Source: Undaria pinnatifida (lineage: Eukaryota; Sar; Phaeophyceae; Laminariales; Alariaceae). From it: DNA of 64,000 bases. Under the pieces are notes generated by a model that was not told where the DNA came from, searched no databases, and saw only the letters and a program-made list of their open reading frames with translations. Numbering within the stretch: the first letter of the stretch is position 1; the number at the start of each line of letters is the position of its first letter. Position numbers and translations under genes: made by a program. The stretch covers positions 62,001 to 126,000 of the forward strand of contig JABAKD010000023.1 in the NCBI GenBank assembly GCA_012845835.1, written 5' to 3'. Below are positions 34,401 through 41,932 of the stretch, one piece after another.

Positions 34401-37400
34401 TACTCTCACTACTCTCACTACTCTCACTACTCTCACTACTCTCACTACTCTCACTACTCTCACTACTCTACTACTACTCTCACTACTCTCACTACTCTCA
34501 CTACTCTCACTACTCTCACTACTCTCACTACTCTCACTACTCTCACTACTCTCACTACTCTCACTACTCCACTACTCTCACTACTCTCACTACTCTCACT
34601 ACTCTCACTACTCTCACTACTCTCACTACTCTCACTACTCTCACTACTCTCACTACTCTCACTACTCTCACTACTCTCACTACTCTCATACTCTCACTAC
34701 TACTACTACTCTCACTACTCTCACTACTCTCACTACTCTCACTACTCTCACTACTCTCACTACTCTCACTACTCTCACTACTCTCACTACTCTCACTACT
34801 CTCACTCCTCTCACTCCTCTCACTACTCTCACAATACTCAACTTACTCTCACTACTCCTCACTACTCTCACTGAGGCTCTTCACTACTCTCACTACTCTC
34901 ACTACTGCTCACTACTCTCACCTAATCTCACTACTATCACTACTTCACGACTCTCACTACTATCCTACTCTCACTACTCTCACTACTCTCACTACTCTCC
35001 TACTCTCACTACTCTCACTCACTCTCACTAACTCTCACTACTCTCACTACTCTCACTACTCTCACTACTCTCACTACTCTCACTACTCTCACTACTCACT
35101 ACTCTCACTACTCTCACTACTCTCACTACTCTACTACTACTCTCACTACTCTCACTACTCTCACTACTCTCACTACTCTCACTACTCTCACTACTTATCA
35201 CTACTCTCACTACTCTCCCTACTCTCACTACTCTCACTACTCTCAATATTCACTACTCCACTACTCTCACTACTCTCACTACTCTCACTACTCTCACTAC
35301 TCTCACTACTCTCACTACTCTCACTACTCGTCACTACTCTCACTACCTCACTACTCTCACTACTCTCACTACTCTCACTACTCTCACTACTCTCACTACT
35401 CTCACTACTCTCACTAATCTCACTACTCTCACTACTCTCACTACTCTCACTACTCTCACTACTCTCACTACTCTCACTACTCTCACTACTCTCACTACTC
35501 TCACTACTCTCACTACTCCACTACTCTCACTACTCTCACTACTCTCACTACTCTCACTACTCTCACTACTCTCACTACTCTCACTACTCTCACTACTCTC
35601 ACTACTCTCACTACTCCTACTCACTCTACTACTACTCTCATACTCACTACTCTCACTACTCTCACTACTCTCACTACTCTCACTACTCTCACTACTCTCA
35701 CTACTCTCACTACTCTCACTACTCTCACTACTCTCACTACTCTCACTACTCTCACTACTCTACTACTACTCTCATACTCTCACTACTCTCACTACTCTCA
35801 CTACTCTCACTACTCTCACTACTCTCACTACTCTCACTACTCTCACTCTCACTACTCTCACTACTCTCACTACTCTCACTACTCTCACTACTCTCATACT
35901 CTCACTACTCTCACTACTCTCACTACTCTCACTACTCTCATACTATCCCTACTCTCATACTCTCACTACTCTCACTACTCTCACTACTCTCACTACTCTC
36001 ACTACTCTCACTACTCTCACTACTCTCACTACTCTCACTACTCTCACTACTCTCACTACTCTCACTACTCTCACTACTCTCACTACTCTCACTACTCTCA
36101 CTACTCTCACTACTCTCACTACTCTCACTACTCTCACTACTCTCACTACTCTCACTACTCTCACTACTCTACTACTACTCTCACTACTCTCACTACTCTC
36201 ACTACTCTCACTACTCTCACTACTCTCACTACTCTCACTACTCTCACTACTCTCACTACTCTCACTACTCTCACTACTCTCACTACTCTCACTACTCTCA
36301 CTACTCTCACTACTCTCACTACTCTCACTACTCCCACTACTGTACACGCTCGAGAAGATCGCACTAATCGGGGTTTTTTTCACTGTGCATGACCCGCCAT
36401 GAAGGATACTTGCCCATGCCATATGACGCGCGCTAGGCCTTGGTGTTGTCTCTGGCGTAGCAATAATCAGGCGGCACCATCTAGGTGGTGGGAGTTGATA
36501 TCCAAAGCGGGCTTGAAGGATTGCAGTGATAACGTAGCGGCACCATCAAGGGGTGAGGTCCTGGTATCCATAGTGGCACGATGTGACGCACGCCATCCCC
36601 AACACTTGACACTAGCAAAGACAGCACTGCGACAACCACAAGTGCAGTGTTCATAAATCGGTACAGCAGCTGTCGCAAAGCAGCTGAACTTGGTTACAAC
36701 AGATCGCTGAATGGCTTTACTCGTAGTTGTGTTTGTTTACCTTTCTTTTTAAAACTTTTATCCAAGGTTGAATAAGTGAAAGTAAAGGCTAAGCTCACCG
36801 CGCTTCCACGGGTGTGTCGTGTGTCAATTCAACTCGGTTGCCGAAACAACGGCCCTACCGCGGCAACCATCAAATAAAAGGGGGCAGGACCTGGTATCCG
36901 CAGTGGCGCGAAGAGACCCACGCCATCCCCTCACCTTTTCTCTCGTGTCCTTAAGCTGTTCCTCCGACTTCGCCAGGTCTTCTTTCAAACCCGCGATTAC
37001 TTCGTCATCCCCTCCTGACCCTGTCTTCGCCTGAAGGAAACCGATAAAGCGACCGACCGAGCACGGCGGGAGGCATAAGTTTTATGCCAAGACGTAGGTT
37101 GTGACGGCACTCTTGCCCCTTGCAGAATAGCCGTCAATCCCTAGACGGACAGTCGCCAAAAAACTCCACTCATTAGTGTGCGAGAGCACCTCAGAATTTG
37201 CCCGTTAAGAATTTCAGGCTCGAGTTCTAGACGAAAATAAGAACAGTACTCTGTGGCGCTGAAAAGAGTGTACCTGGTACAACACACTCGTCCTTTCATG
37301 ACAATTCCAGCCTTGAAAGAAATAAGAGATTATTGACTGCGTGTGTCGCATGCCGTATAAAAAACAGTCTCAAGAGGCCTCGACGGGCGAAAACTAGACC

Positions 37401-40400
37401 CCCAGTTGCATGCAAATATATCGATTGACGGCACACTTGCCCCTGGACGAGCAGCCGTCACGGAGCGCCGCACACAAAAAACAATTTGTGTATTTCAGCC
37501 TGCACGGACCAAAACTAGCTCGTCAAGTACAAACGCAAAGGAGTCGTTTGACGGCACTTGACGGCACTCGCTACACTTGACGAACAGCCGCCAAGTAGTT
37601 GCCCGCACGGAAAACTAATATAGAAAGTCTGACGACGGCTTGACTGGTCGAAACTAGATCGCCAGCTGCGTGCGAGACGTCGCTTGACGGCACACTTGCC
37701 CCTAAACGAACATATGTCAATAGCTTGACGGACGGCCGTCAACCCCTCGAACGAAAGCCACCAAGCAACCCCCCACACTACCGTTACGTACAACTAGAAC
37801 ATCAACTAAACAGGCCTTGACGGGTCAAAACTGGACAGCCGGTTGCACAACGGTTGTACTTCGAAGTAAGTACCAGGTACACGGGGGCTTCGCCGAGGCG
37901 GGCTGACGCCCGTCTGCGGCTCCACGCACGCCCGTTTCGGCTGAGGATGTAGACGCAAATTGAGACCGTAAACACTGCGACAGCCGCACTGCGGTACTGT
38001 CAAGAGTTGCACTGAAAAACAAATGTTCGAGTGAAGACCACGACAACACTGAATACTCCAGAATACTCGATATGAAAACAAGAAAAAAAAACATACACCA
38101 TACCCGGCACAAAACGAATAGTTCACCCCACACCACCACAAAATATGTGCAGGGGGGAGGGGGGGGGGGGGGGGGTACTCATTTCATGCAGAGCCCTGAA
38201 AAGGGGTAGAATAAAATCTATAGGGTTTGAATAAAGAAAAAGAAACATTGGAACCAGGCGCAATAAACCACAGCTAGTCAATACAAAAAATAACGAAAGT
38301 TCGAGACCACTGCTCTGTGCTGCTTCGTAGTAGTACCGGTGTTCTACCGTACGTACTGCTGCAGCGTTGTACATCTGCCCTGCTATTATTTAGTTTTTGA
38401 GTACATGCAGCAACTTGCATACAGCGATCTTTTTTTTACTCCGCTATACCGGCCGGCAACTGGCATATTTCGGGAGTATCACTTATAAACTATAAAAGCT
38501 GAAATGTGCTCAGGGCACAAGGCGTGGAACATCTACATATGTTTATACATGAATTGCGTGCAAAGATGTCCGTTGACGGCACTCCTCCCTTGACGAGGCA
38601 TATTAAGAGGACAGCCGTCAGGGACAGCCGTCAAGGACAACGGTAAAGAAAATCCACACACTACTCAAGCACAATGAGTCTAAAAAAGCCCCTGACGGAC
38701 CATCCCCTCTCGGCCCCTTTTCCGCCTGCAGCGAAGCGACTCGCCGAGCGAGGCATTAGTTGAACGGCCCCATCAGCCAGGAAACGTTCGGTCAAAACCG
38801 CTATGTCTACGGCAGCATGGGATGCGCAATGGTCCGAGGCCGCATCGCACCACACCATGCTCACCCTCAGTTGAACAGCCTTATCAGCCAGCAAACGTTC
38901 GGTCTAAAACTGCTTTGCCTACGGCGACATGGGTCGCACCATACTCTCAAGCCCCATCGCAGAACGTCATGCACACCCCGCAACCCTCCGCGGGCAGAAA
39001 TCAGGATGACAGCCAAGCCATTCACACGTTCCGTCGGTTAGATGCGCCACAAACCAACTTGCATGACAACAGGCAATCCACCGCAAGCTCCGTATCATCG
39101 GACGCGTCTTCATACAGTCAGCTACGCAAAAAGCGCACGCATGCACTTTTGGAGAAAGCGGTTTATCACAAACGCACACCTGGGACTGTACACGGCACCA
39201 CGAAACCCTCCTACGCTTTGTTGTTTAGCTTCATCTTCATCGTGTCTGTAGATCCCCCGTTGCCCTTAGATTTTTTCAGATGGCTTGAGCCTGTCTTGTG
39301 ATCGTGTCGGTGTGGGAGGACACCAAGTGAAATAACAAACACATGCCAAACACTATCTTCCCGACAAAAAACTTGACCTACCGCCCCTCTCCAAACAGCA
39401 CTAGCACCACCACCCGCACCCCCCCCCGCCTGGCCACTACCACCAACGGAAGCAAAAACACTACCATCAACCTCTATCAACATCAACATCAGCATCAACA
39501 ATGCCTAGGCTACATCACCAAACGGCCACCTACACCAAAACCTCTACCCTCACGACGGCCCCCACCACCAACACAACCACCGCCACCAACAACACAACCA
39601 CCACCCCTACCCACCACCAACGCCATCCCCACAACACCTCCAACACCCCCAGCACCAGCACCCCACCATCATCGCCATCACAATCACTACCAAAACCCGA
39701 CCGCACCGCCACCACCACAGACCCCCCTCCCCTGCCAACACCACACCACGACCCCCACCCCCACCTCCACCATCACTCCCACCAAGGACCCCAAGCACCT
39801 CTTCGGGCTCACTCCTCTTGTCCCCTCCACAAGCACCTCCACCCTCACCCTCACCACGAGAAGCCGCCCCACCCTCACACCCGGCCCCACCCACCCCCTC
39901 CACCACCACAAGCCCCAACGCACCTCCTCTTCCGGCTCATCTACCCCAGCCTCCTCGCCTCCCTGCCACCAGCCTACCACCACCATCACCCGCCCCCCAT
40001 ACCATTCCAAGCTGTCATATGATACACAATAAATTACGCACAAGCTGCCCAAGTACGCCTCACAAGTGCTTCTCCGTATTAAGAGGATGAAGCTCATTCT
40101 TCATGCGGCTCGCCGAACACCTCACGGGGCTTTGCGCTTGTTGCACGCGATGTCTTCCCGGTCCATGAAAACCCGACGTGCTCCGTCCCGACATTGTCGG
40201 GATGTGAAGGTCAATGGCGGCTATGCATTAAATGAGTACACGCCCCACCTCCCACCCCTCCCACCCCACAACCTGTAGCATCACCACCGCTACCCATAAC
40301 GCATTTTTTCTTTGGACCGATCCCCGTCCACCTCCTGACCCACCTTCCCCGCTTCGTCCCCCTCCTCCTTCACTACACACTTCCACAACCTCAACCACCT

Positions 40401-41932
40401 TTACCACCATCACCATCAAACCCTGACACCCCCCCACTTTTCCGCCTCGTCTCCCCAGCCTCTTTTACTCCACCACCTACAATACCAACACCACCACACA
40501 AAAAAATGTTACAGCGATGTGCTAAAGAGGTTGCCGTCTGCAGCTAGTAAGGCTGTAGAGGCGGAAGTAACAAAAGGGCAAGCTGGACTAAGGTGGGATA
40601 GCGTAGTCGAGAAAGTGTGGAAGGATACAAGAGGCAACCAAAATGAGACGCTACCCAGAGATAAGTTTGCAACACAAAAGCTTGTAAAGAAAACAAGGAA
40701 CTGAGGGTAAGGCTATCGCTAAGAAAACGGGCGGAAGACGGAGAAAACTTGGAGATACACGGGGGGTTAAAAGTAAAAATAGGGATGAAAACGTATGCAC
40801 GGTCCAATGGACTACGCTAAAACGCTAGAACTGCGACTTCATCCAGGGCACCTGGACGAGTCAGAAAGAAGAGATGTACTGGTAGTCCGGTGGAGGACGG
40901 AGAAGGAGCACTGAGCTGCTTTATGTGATAAATCAGAAGAGGGTAGAAAGAAGGTATAACTCACACAGTGGGAGAATGTGAACTGTACAAAACAAAACGG
41001 GATGTGTTGGAGAAGAATATGGATTTTTTAGACGAACCCGACATGGAGAAGTTGATACACTAGATAGTAACCAGAAAACGATTGCTACTCTAGGAACTAA
41101 ATGGTGGCTACAGACGGCGAACCAGGAAGGGGGCAAGATTAACAGTGTTTACGTACCATACGGAAAAAGCGTAGTGAGCGCCGAAATGTTGGACGTGTCT
41201 CTATCAGGAGTAGGAACGGTGCTCCGTCTCGAAAGGAATACGTTGCACGGTCAAGAGTCAAGTGACTAAGGCAAGCTACAAACGACGATCCCCCCCCCTA
41301 CACACACCATCTACCCCCCTTCCCCCGTCCGTCCCTGACCAACATCACCTCCACCATCCCCAACACCCCCACACGCCCAACACCCCTACACAACTACGGC
41401 CATGCAAAAAACGTGTACACCCCTCCCACCACCAGCGATACTGTAGACCCAACTTACCTCCTCTTCCGGCTCATCTCCCTCACCAATCTTGCCCTTCTCC
41501 AACAACCACCACCACCATCACCTACAACACCAACGCAACCAACATCACCCCCCTCCCCCCCTCTCCATCACCTCTTGCCCGCCCCCCGCCCCACTAGCCC
41601 CAGGGCCACCCACGCCCCTCCCCTCGCCCATCAACTCTCCACCCCCTCATTTTCCCTTAACATCATCCCCACTAACATGAAAAAAAAGTCCCCTCTTCCG
41701 GCTCATCTCCCTCCATACTCCATGCCCACCATCACCATCAGCTACAACACCAACACAATCACACCCCCGCTCGCCCCCACCCTCCATCACCTCCTCGCCC
41801 CACGACCGCTCCAAATGTCGCCCCAACCCCCCCTGCCCCCCCAACCAACACTAACCCCAACGCACCTCATATTCGGGCTCCTCTTCCTCCGCCTTCTTAG
41901 CCGCCTCCTTCGCTTCGTCCCTCCCCTCCTGG
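16359..41932 (-). CDS. grpE: GrpE/Mge1-type nucleotide-exchange factor, split gene
   Basis: GrpE is the nucleotide-exchange factor of the Hsp70/DnaK chaperone; the mitochondrial form serves protein import and folding. Phase-compatible exons on the minus strand, 5' to 3': 41932-41866, (39962-39924 candidate), 37030-36935, 24966-24884, 21341-21222, 18111-17983, 16430-16359. The order of motifs is that of GrpE: acidic N-terminus, coiled coil LKEDLAKSEEQLKDTREK, (A)EMENVRAIAKRD, YAVQKFAKQ, LLDVADNLERAV, GVEMTSTELEKVF, GDKFDPHLHDAMF, EPGTVGQ and VLKSGYKLHGRVIRAAQ. All junctions are GT-AG. The exon carrying EMENVR starts with two bases (CG) and the exon before it ends in phase 0, so one exon of 3n+1 nt (expected to supply a few residues ending in Ala) is unrecognised in the ~12-kb intron. 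The start Met and transit peptide were also not found. A mitochondrial location is inferred from resemblance only. No stop or frameshift interrupts any core exon, so the gene is probably functional. Confidence 0.93.
16546..17800. repeat. GrpE last intron: GTTACGGTTG repeats and two copies of the upstream exon end
   Basis: GTTAC(G/A)GTTG and its complement recur at 16630-16700 and 17590-17790. At 17691-17722 the minus strand reads CCCGGTACGGTTGGGCAG then GTAACT, a diverged copy of the preceding exon's end (CCCGGCACGGTCGGGCAG, GTAACC at 17983). A third, weaker copy lies at 16695-16735. Confidence 0.65.
17983..18111 (-). CDS. grpE: GrpE exon with C-terminal beta-domain motif
   Basis: 129 bp, 43 codons, phase 0-0. 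Acceptor TTTTTCCGGCAG, donor CAG before GTAACC. Encodes LEKVFRSQGLEKYG, GDKFDPHLHDAMF and PDPEQEPGTVGQ. The G.KFDP..H.AM and EPGTV blocks are the most conserved part of GrpE, in the beta domain that contacts the Hsp70 nucleotide-binding domain. Confidence 0.95.
18444..18720 (+). mobile_element. tRNA-like SINE head joined to family Z body
   Basis: TGGTATAGCGG at 18452 fits a Pol III A box and GAGTCCGATTCCC at 18494 a B box with one change, about 40 nt apart. The arms do not fold into a full cloverleaf, so it is not a functional tRNA. CCCACCTTCA after the B box matches the SINE-like head at 42871-42895. Family Z (CTGAGAGCGCCTA ... GGCACGTATCGCAGAGGGGAG) follows. The element lies in a GrpE intron. 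Confidence 0.55.
18721..20302. other. GrpE intron sequence, nothing recognised
   Basis: AT-rich intron sequence. A frame at 19566-19772 (+) has no supporting splice sites or motif. Confidence 0.4.
20303..20635. mobile_element. Mariner/Stowaway-like MITE with TA duplication
   Basis: The left end CAGTAGCGGCTGCGGTTTAGGAGAG matches the reverse complement of the right end, CAGTAGCGGCAACGGTTTAAGAGG. TA flanks both sides (20301-20302 and 20636-20637), giving TACAGT...ACTGTA as in Tc1/mariner-type MITEs. The interior is built from CTCTTAAATCGG-type subrepeats in both orientations. It is 333 bp, noncoding and in a GrpE intron. Confidence 0.75.
20680..20960 (-). repeat. Family X copy in GrpE intron
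   Basis: CACCCTGTTGACCCTG, GGGGGGTCGCCG, ATCACACACAGCTTCCAAAAATGAG and TCGACGAAATC...CTCACAGCTGT follow the same order as the reverse complement of the 9535-9800 copy. Confidence 0.65.
21094..21132. repeat. Dispersed GC-rich hairpin, copy b
   Basis: GCGAAGCGGGCGG AAGT CGCCCGCGGAGCGAAG. The arms pair over GCGGGCG/CGCCCGC. Same family as the hairpin at 1884. Confidence 0.6.
21222..21341 (-). CDS. grpE: GrpE exon LLDVADNLERAV
   Basis: 120 bp, 40 codons, phase 0-0. Acceptor ATCACCAACAG, donor GAG before GTACGT. LLDVADNLERAV is the GrpE helix segment. A short Gly-rich insert (EEGGGGGDSS) follows, then HDVLLQGVEMTSTE, which leads to the beta domain. The Gly run falls where family members vary in length. 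Confidence 0.95.
21342..23694. other. GrpE intron, no further gene recognised
   Basis: Contains a CTG-rich stretch at 21845-21905 and a T/C-rich tract at 21280-21295. No exon or element with support. Confidence 0.4.
23700..23965 (+). repeat. Dispersed repeat family Y, copy 1
   Basis: CATTCATGCGACTCGCCAAACAACTCACGG, then AAAACCGGACGTGCTCCGTCCCG and GAGTACCCCCCC, in the same order as 40090-40250 (+) and, reversed, 42160-42350 (-). The translated frame also matches between copies (HATR..THGA, T.RAPSRH), so Y may derive from a coding sequence. Ends in a run of about 17 C at 23933. Confidence 0.65.
24221..24770 (-). repeat. Three degenerate copies of a GrpE exon end with its 5' splice site
   Basis: The exon ending at 24884 reads GTGCAGAAGTTCGCCAAGCAG then GTATGT. 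Downstream on the minus strand the same block recurs as GTGCAGGAGTTCGCCAAACAG GTAGGC (24735-24765), GTGCAGAAGGTCGCGAAACAG GCATAT (24557-24600, extending into TAGGCTATACGTC like the exon) and TTCGCAAAGCAG GTGGGT (24223-24243). Two copies keep a GT donor. The surrounding C-rich sequence is also shared. Confidence 0.75.
24884..24966 (-). CDS. grpE: GrpE exon AEMENVRAIAKRD
   Basis: 83 bp, with acceptor TGTACCTTGCAG and donor CAG before GTATGT. It starts with two bases (CG) completing an Ala if the previous exon ends in G, then encodes EMENVRAIAKRD, EGARLYAVQKFAKQ, and ends in phase 0. This is the signature junction between the GrpE coiled coil and core. Confidence 0.95.
25154..25166 (-). CDS. Candidate 13-nt GrpE microexon (tentative)
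   Basis: CACTGCCGCAG, then 13 nt (GGAAATAAACAAG), then GTGGGG. The length 3n+1 satisfies the phase gap between the exons at 36935-37030 and 24884-24966. The encoded residues (GNKQ plus the first base of Ala) lack the hydrophobic positions expected here, so this is only a phase-compatible candidate. Confidence 0.15.
25440..27665. repeat. GrpE intron made of diverged tandem duplications
   Basis: Three independent pairs: 25490-25560 with 25695-25770 (TGGCCAAA(T/C)CAT, TTTGCAA, TCTGTC.TG(C/T)AG); 25925-26056 with 26110-26250 (CACATCAT, GCATCAT..CGA/TCT, GAG.GATCGT.AG.AACA); 27425-27500 with 27580-27660 (TAGCTCATGTTA, TAGGAGCCGTA.GATCTG, AACGGCAGC). Units are 160-250 bp. No exon in them has support. 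Confidence 0.5.
27833..36341. repeat. 8.5-kb satellite of the 9-mer CTCACTACT with assembly gap
   Basis: About 890 visible units. The commonest variant drops one TCA, giving CTCTACTACTACTCTCAC. Perfect runs of more than 40 units occur in 28020-29900. In the sense direction of the GrpE gene (minus) the unit reads AGTAGTGAG, so each unit contains GTGAG(A), a 5' splice-site-like hexamer. Very long frames on both strands are a consequence of a 9-nt period without stops and are not genes. The array lies in the GrpE intron between 36935 and 24966. Confidence 0.97.
32084..32583. other. Assembly gap, 500 N
   Basis: Exactly 500 consecutive N inside the satellite, probably a fixed-size placeholder. 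True array length is therefore unknown. Confidence 0.98.
36342..36930 (-). repeat. Diverged repeats of the intron start next to the coiled-coil exon
   Basis: The intron begins GTGAGGGGATGGCGTGGGTC...TGGATACCAGG-type...CCTTGATGGTGCCGC. Related blocks recur on the minus strand at 36540-36605 (GGGGATGGCGTGCGTCAC...CTATGGATACCAGGACCTCACCCCTTGATGGTGCCGC) and in part at 36470-36515 (TTTGGATATCAACTCC...AGATGGTGCCGCC). Confidence 0.6.
36935..37030 (-). CDS. grpE: GrpE coiled-coil exon
   Basis: 96 bp, 32 codons, phase 0-0. Acceptor GGTTTCCTTCAG, donor AAG before GTGAGG. Encodes AKTGSGGDDEVIAGLKED, then LAKSEEQLKDTREK with heptad-like Leu spacing. GrpE has an N-terminal coiled coil exactly here, just before the EMEN motif. 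The assignment rests on composition, phase, strand and position. Confidence 0.8.
37080..37835. repeat. TTGACGGCACAC tandem array, unit ~120-170 bp
   Basis: Units contain ACGG.C.AAACTAGA.C.CCAGTTGC and TTGACGGCACACTTGCCCCT..ACGA.CAGCCGTCAA. Starts near 37378, 37500, 37640 and 37813, with earlier pieces at 37095; a related block lies at 38570-38640. TTGACGGC and GCCGTCAA are inverted, so each unit can form a hairpin. The array lies in a GrpE intron. Confidence 0.65.
37860..38060 (-). repeat. Dispersed repeat with GC-rich hairpin, copy c
   Basis: Matches 46375-46590 in order: GTACCAG.T...GGGGCTTCGCCG, hairpin GGCGGGC/GCCCG, GCTCC.CGC..GCCCG, AATTGAGAC(C)GTA, GCGACAGC. Beyond it 38225-38245 and 46535-46555 also match (GTTTGAAT.AAGAAAAAGAA). 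Confidence 0.6.
38732..39301 (+). CDS. Candidate exon of an unknown antisense gene with 111-bp coding repeat
   Basis: A strong acceptor (CCCCTTTTCCGCCTGCAG at 38714-38731) precedes a frame open to TAG/TGA near 39301. The first part is a 111-bp (37-codon) tandem duplication at 38761 and 38872 (VE(R/Q)P(H/Y)QP.NVRSK), which keeps the frame. It continues with a Ser/Gln/Pro-rich, probably disordered stretch (STASSVSSDASSYSQL), then KKRTHALLEKAV. It lies antisense within a GrpE intron. The family is not recognised and no partner exon was found. Confidence 0.35.
   Translation, partial: RSDSPSEALVERPHQPGNVRSKPLCLRQHGMRNGPRPHRTTPCSPSVEQPYQPANVRSKTALPTATWVAPYSQAPSQNVMHTPQPSAGRNQDDSQAIHTFRRLDAPQTNLHDNRQSTASSVSSDASSYSQLRKKRTHALLEKAVYHKRTPGTVHGTTKPSYALLFSFIFIVSVDPPLPLDFFRWLEPVL
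39340..39923. repeat. CACC-rich low-complexity tract with exon-end copies
   Basis: Dominated by CAC/ACC/CCA trinucleotides, giving Pro/Thr/His-rich frames on plus and Val/Gly-rich on minus. At about 39793-39830 the minus strand reads GAGTGAGCCCGAAGAG then GTGCTT, a copy of the acidic GrpE exon end. Confidence 0.65.
39924..39962 (-). CDS. grpE: Candidate tandem-duplicated acidic GrpE exon
   Basis: Acceptor GGCTGGTGGCAG, 39 nt in phase 0-0 (GGEEAGVDEPEEE), donor GAG before GTGCGT. The end resembles the exon at 41866-41932 (EEEPEYE, GTGCGT). Including it keeps the frame from 41866 to 37030. It could be constitutive, alternative or dead. Confidence 0.45.
40030..40255 (+). repeat. Dispersed repeat family Y, copy 2
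   Basis: CACAAGTGCTTCT...GATGAAGCTCATTCTTCATGCGGCTCGCCGAACACCTCACGG, then AAAACCCGACGTGCTCCGTCCCG and AATGAGTACACGCCCC. It matches copies at 23700 and 42160. The translated frame shares HA.RRT.HGA and T.RAPSRH with copy 1. Confidence 0.65.
40505..41310 (+). pseudogene. Non-LTR retrotransposon (LINE) ORF2 C-terminal remnant
   Basis: Frames on the plus strand give LKRLPSAASKAVEAEVTKG and LRWDSVVEKVWKD, then GPMDYAKTLELRL, then THTVGECELYKTKRDVLEK, and finally VSIRSRNGAPSRK. The H-x4-C pattern in THTVGEC with the following Y..KRDVL is the Cys-His tail after the reverse-transcriptase domain of many LINEs. Several frameshifts and stops separate the pieces. The RT core itself is missing. Lies inside a GrpE intron. 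The class is inferred from this tail only. Confidence 0.6.
41311..41865. repeat. C-rich GrpE intron with exon-end copies
   Basis: CACC/CCCC-rich. The minus strand carries GATGAGCCGGAAGAGGAG then GTAAGT at 41451-41480 and GATGAGCCGGAAGAGGGG at 41690-41711, both copies of the acidic exon end. The first has a better donor (GAG GTAAGT) than the exon at 41866 (GAG GTGCGT). Confidence 0.65.
41866..41932 (-). CDS. grpE: GrpE acidic N-terminal exon
   Basis: Acceptor GGCTTGAGCAG, then one base and 22 codons QEGRDEAKEAAKKAEEEE PEYE, donor GAG before GTGCGT, phase 0 at the 3' end. An alternative acceptor four bases on would start it at 41928 in phase 0. GrpE proteins commonly have a charged, Glu-rich leader before the coiled coil. 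The exon with the start codon and transit peptide was not identified upstream. Confidence 0.7.

Noticed and set aside
27833-36341. CRISPR array
   Set aside because: Contiguous tandem 9-mers without spacers in a eukaryotic intron.
39343-40032. Pro/Thr/His-rich 229-codon protein
   Set aside because: CACC low-complexity sequence; the opposite strand is also open and contains GrpE exon-end copies.
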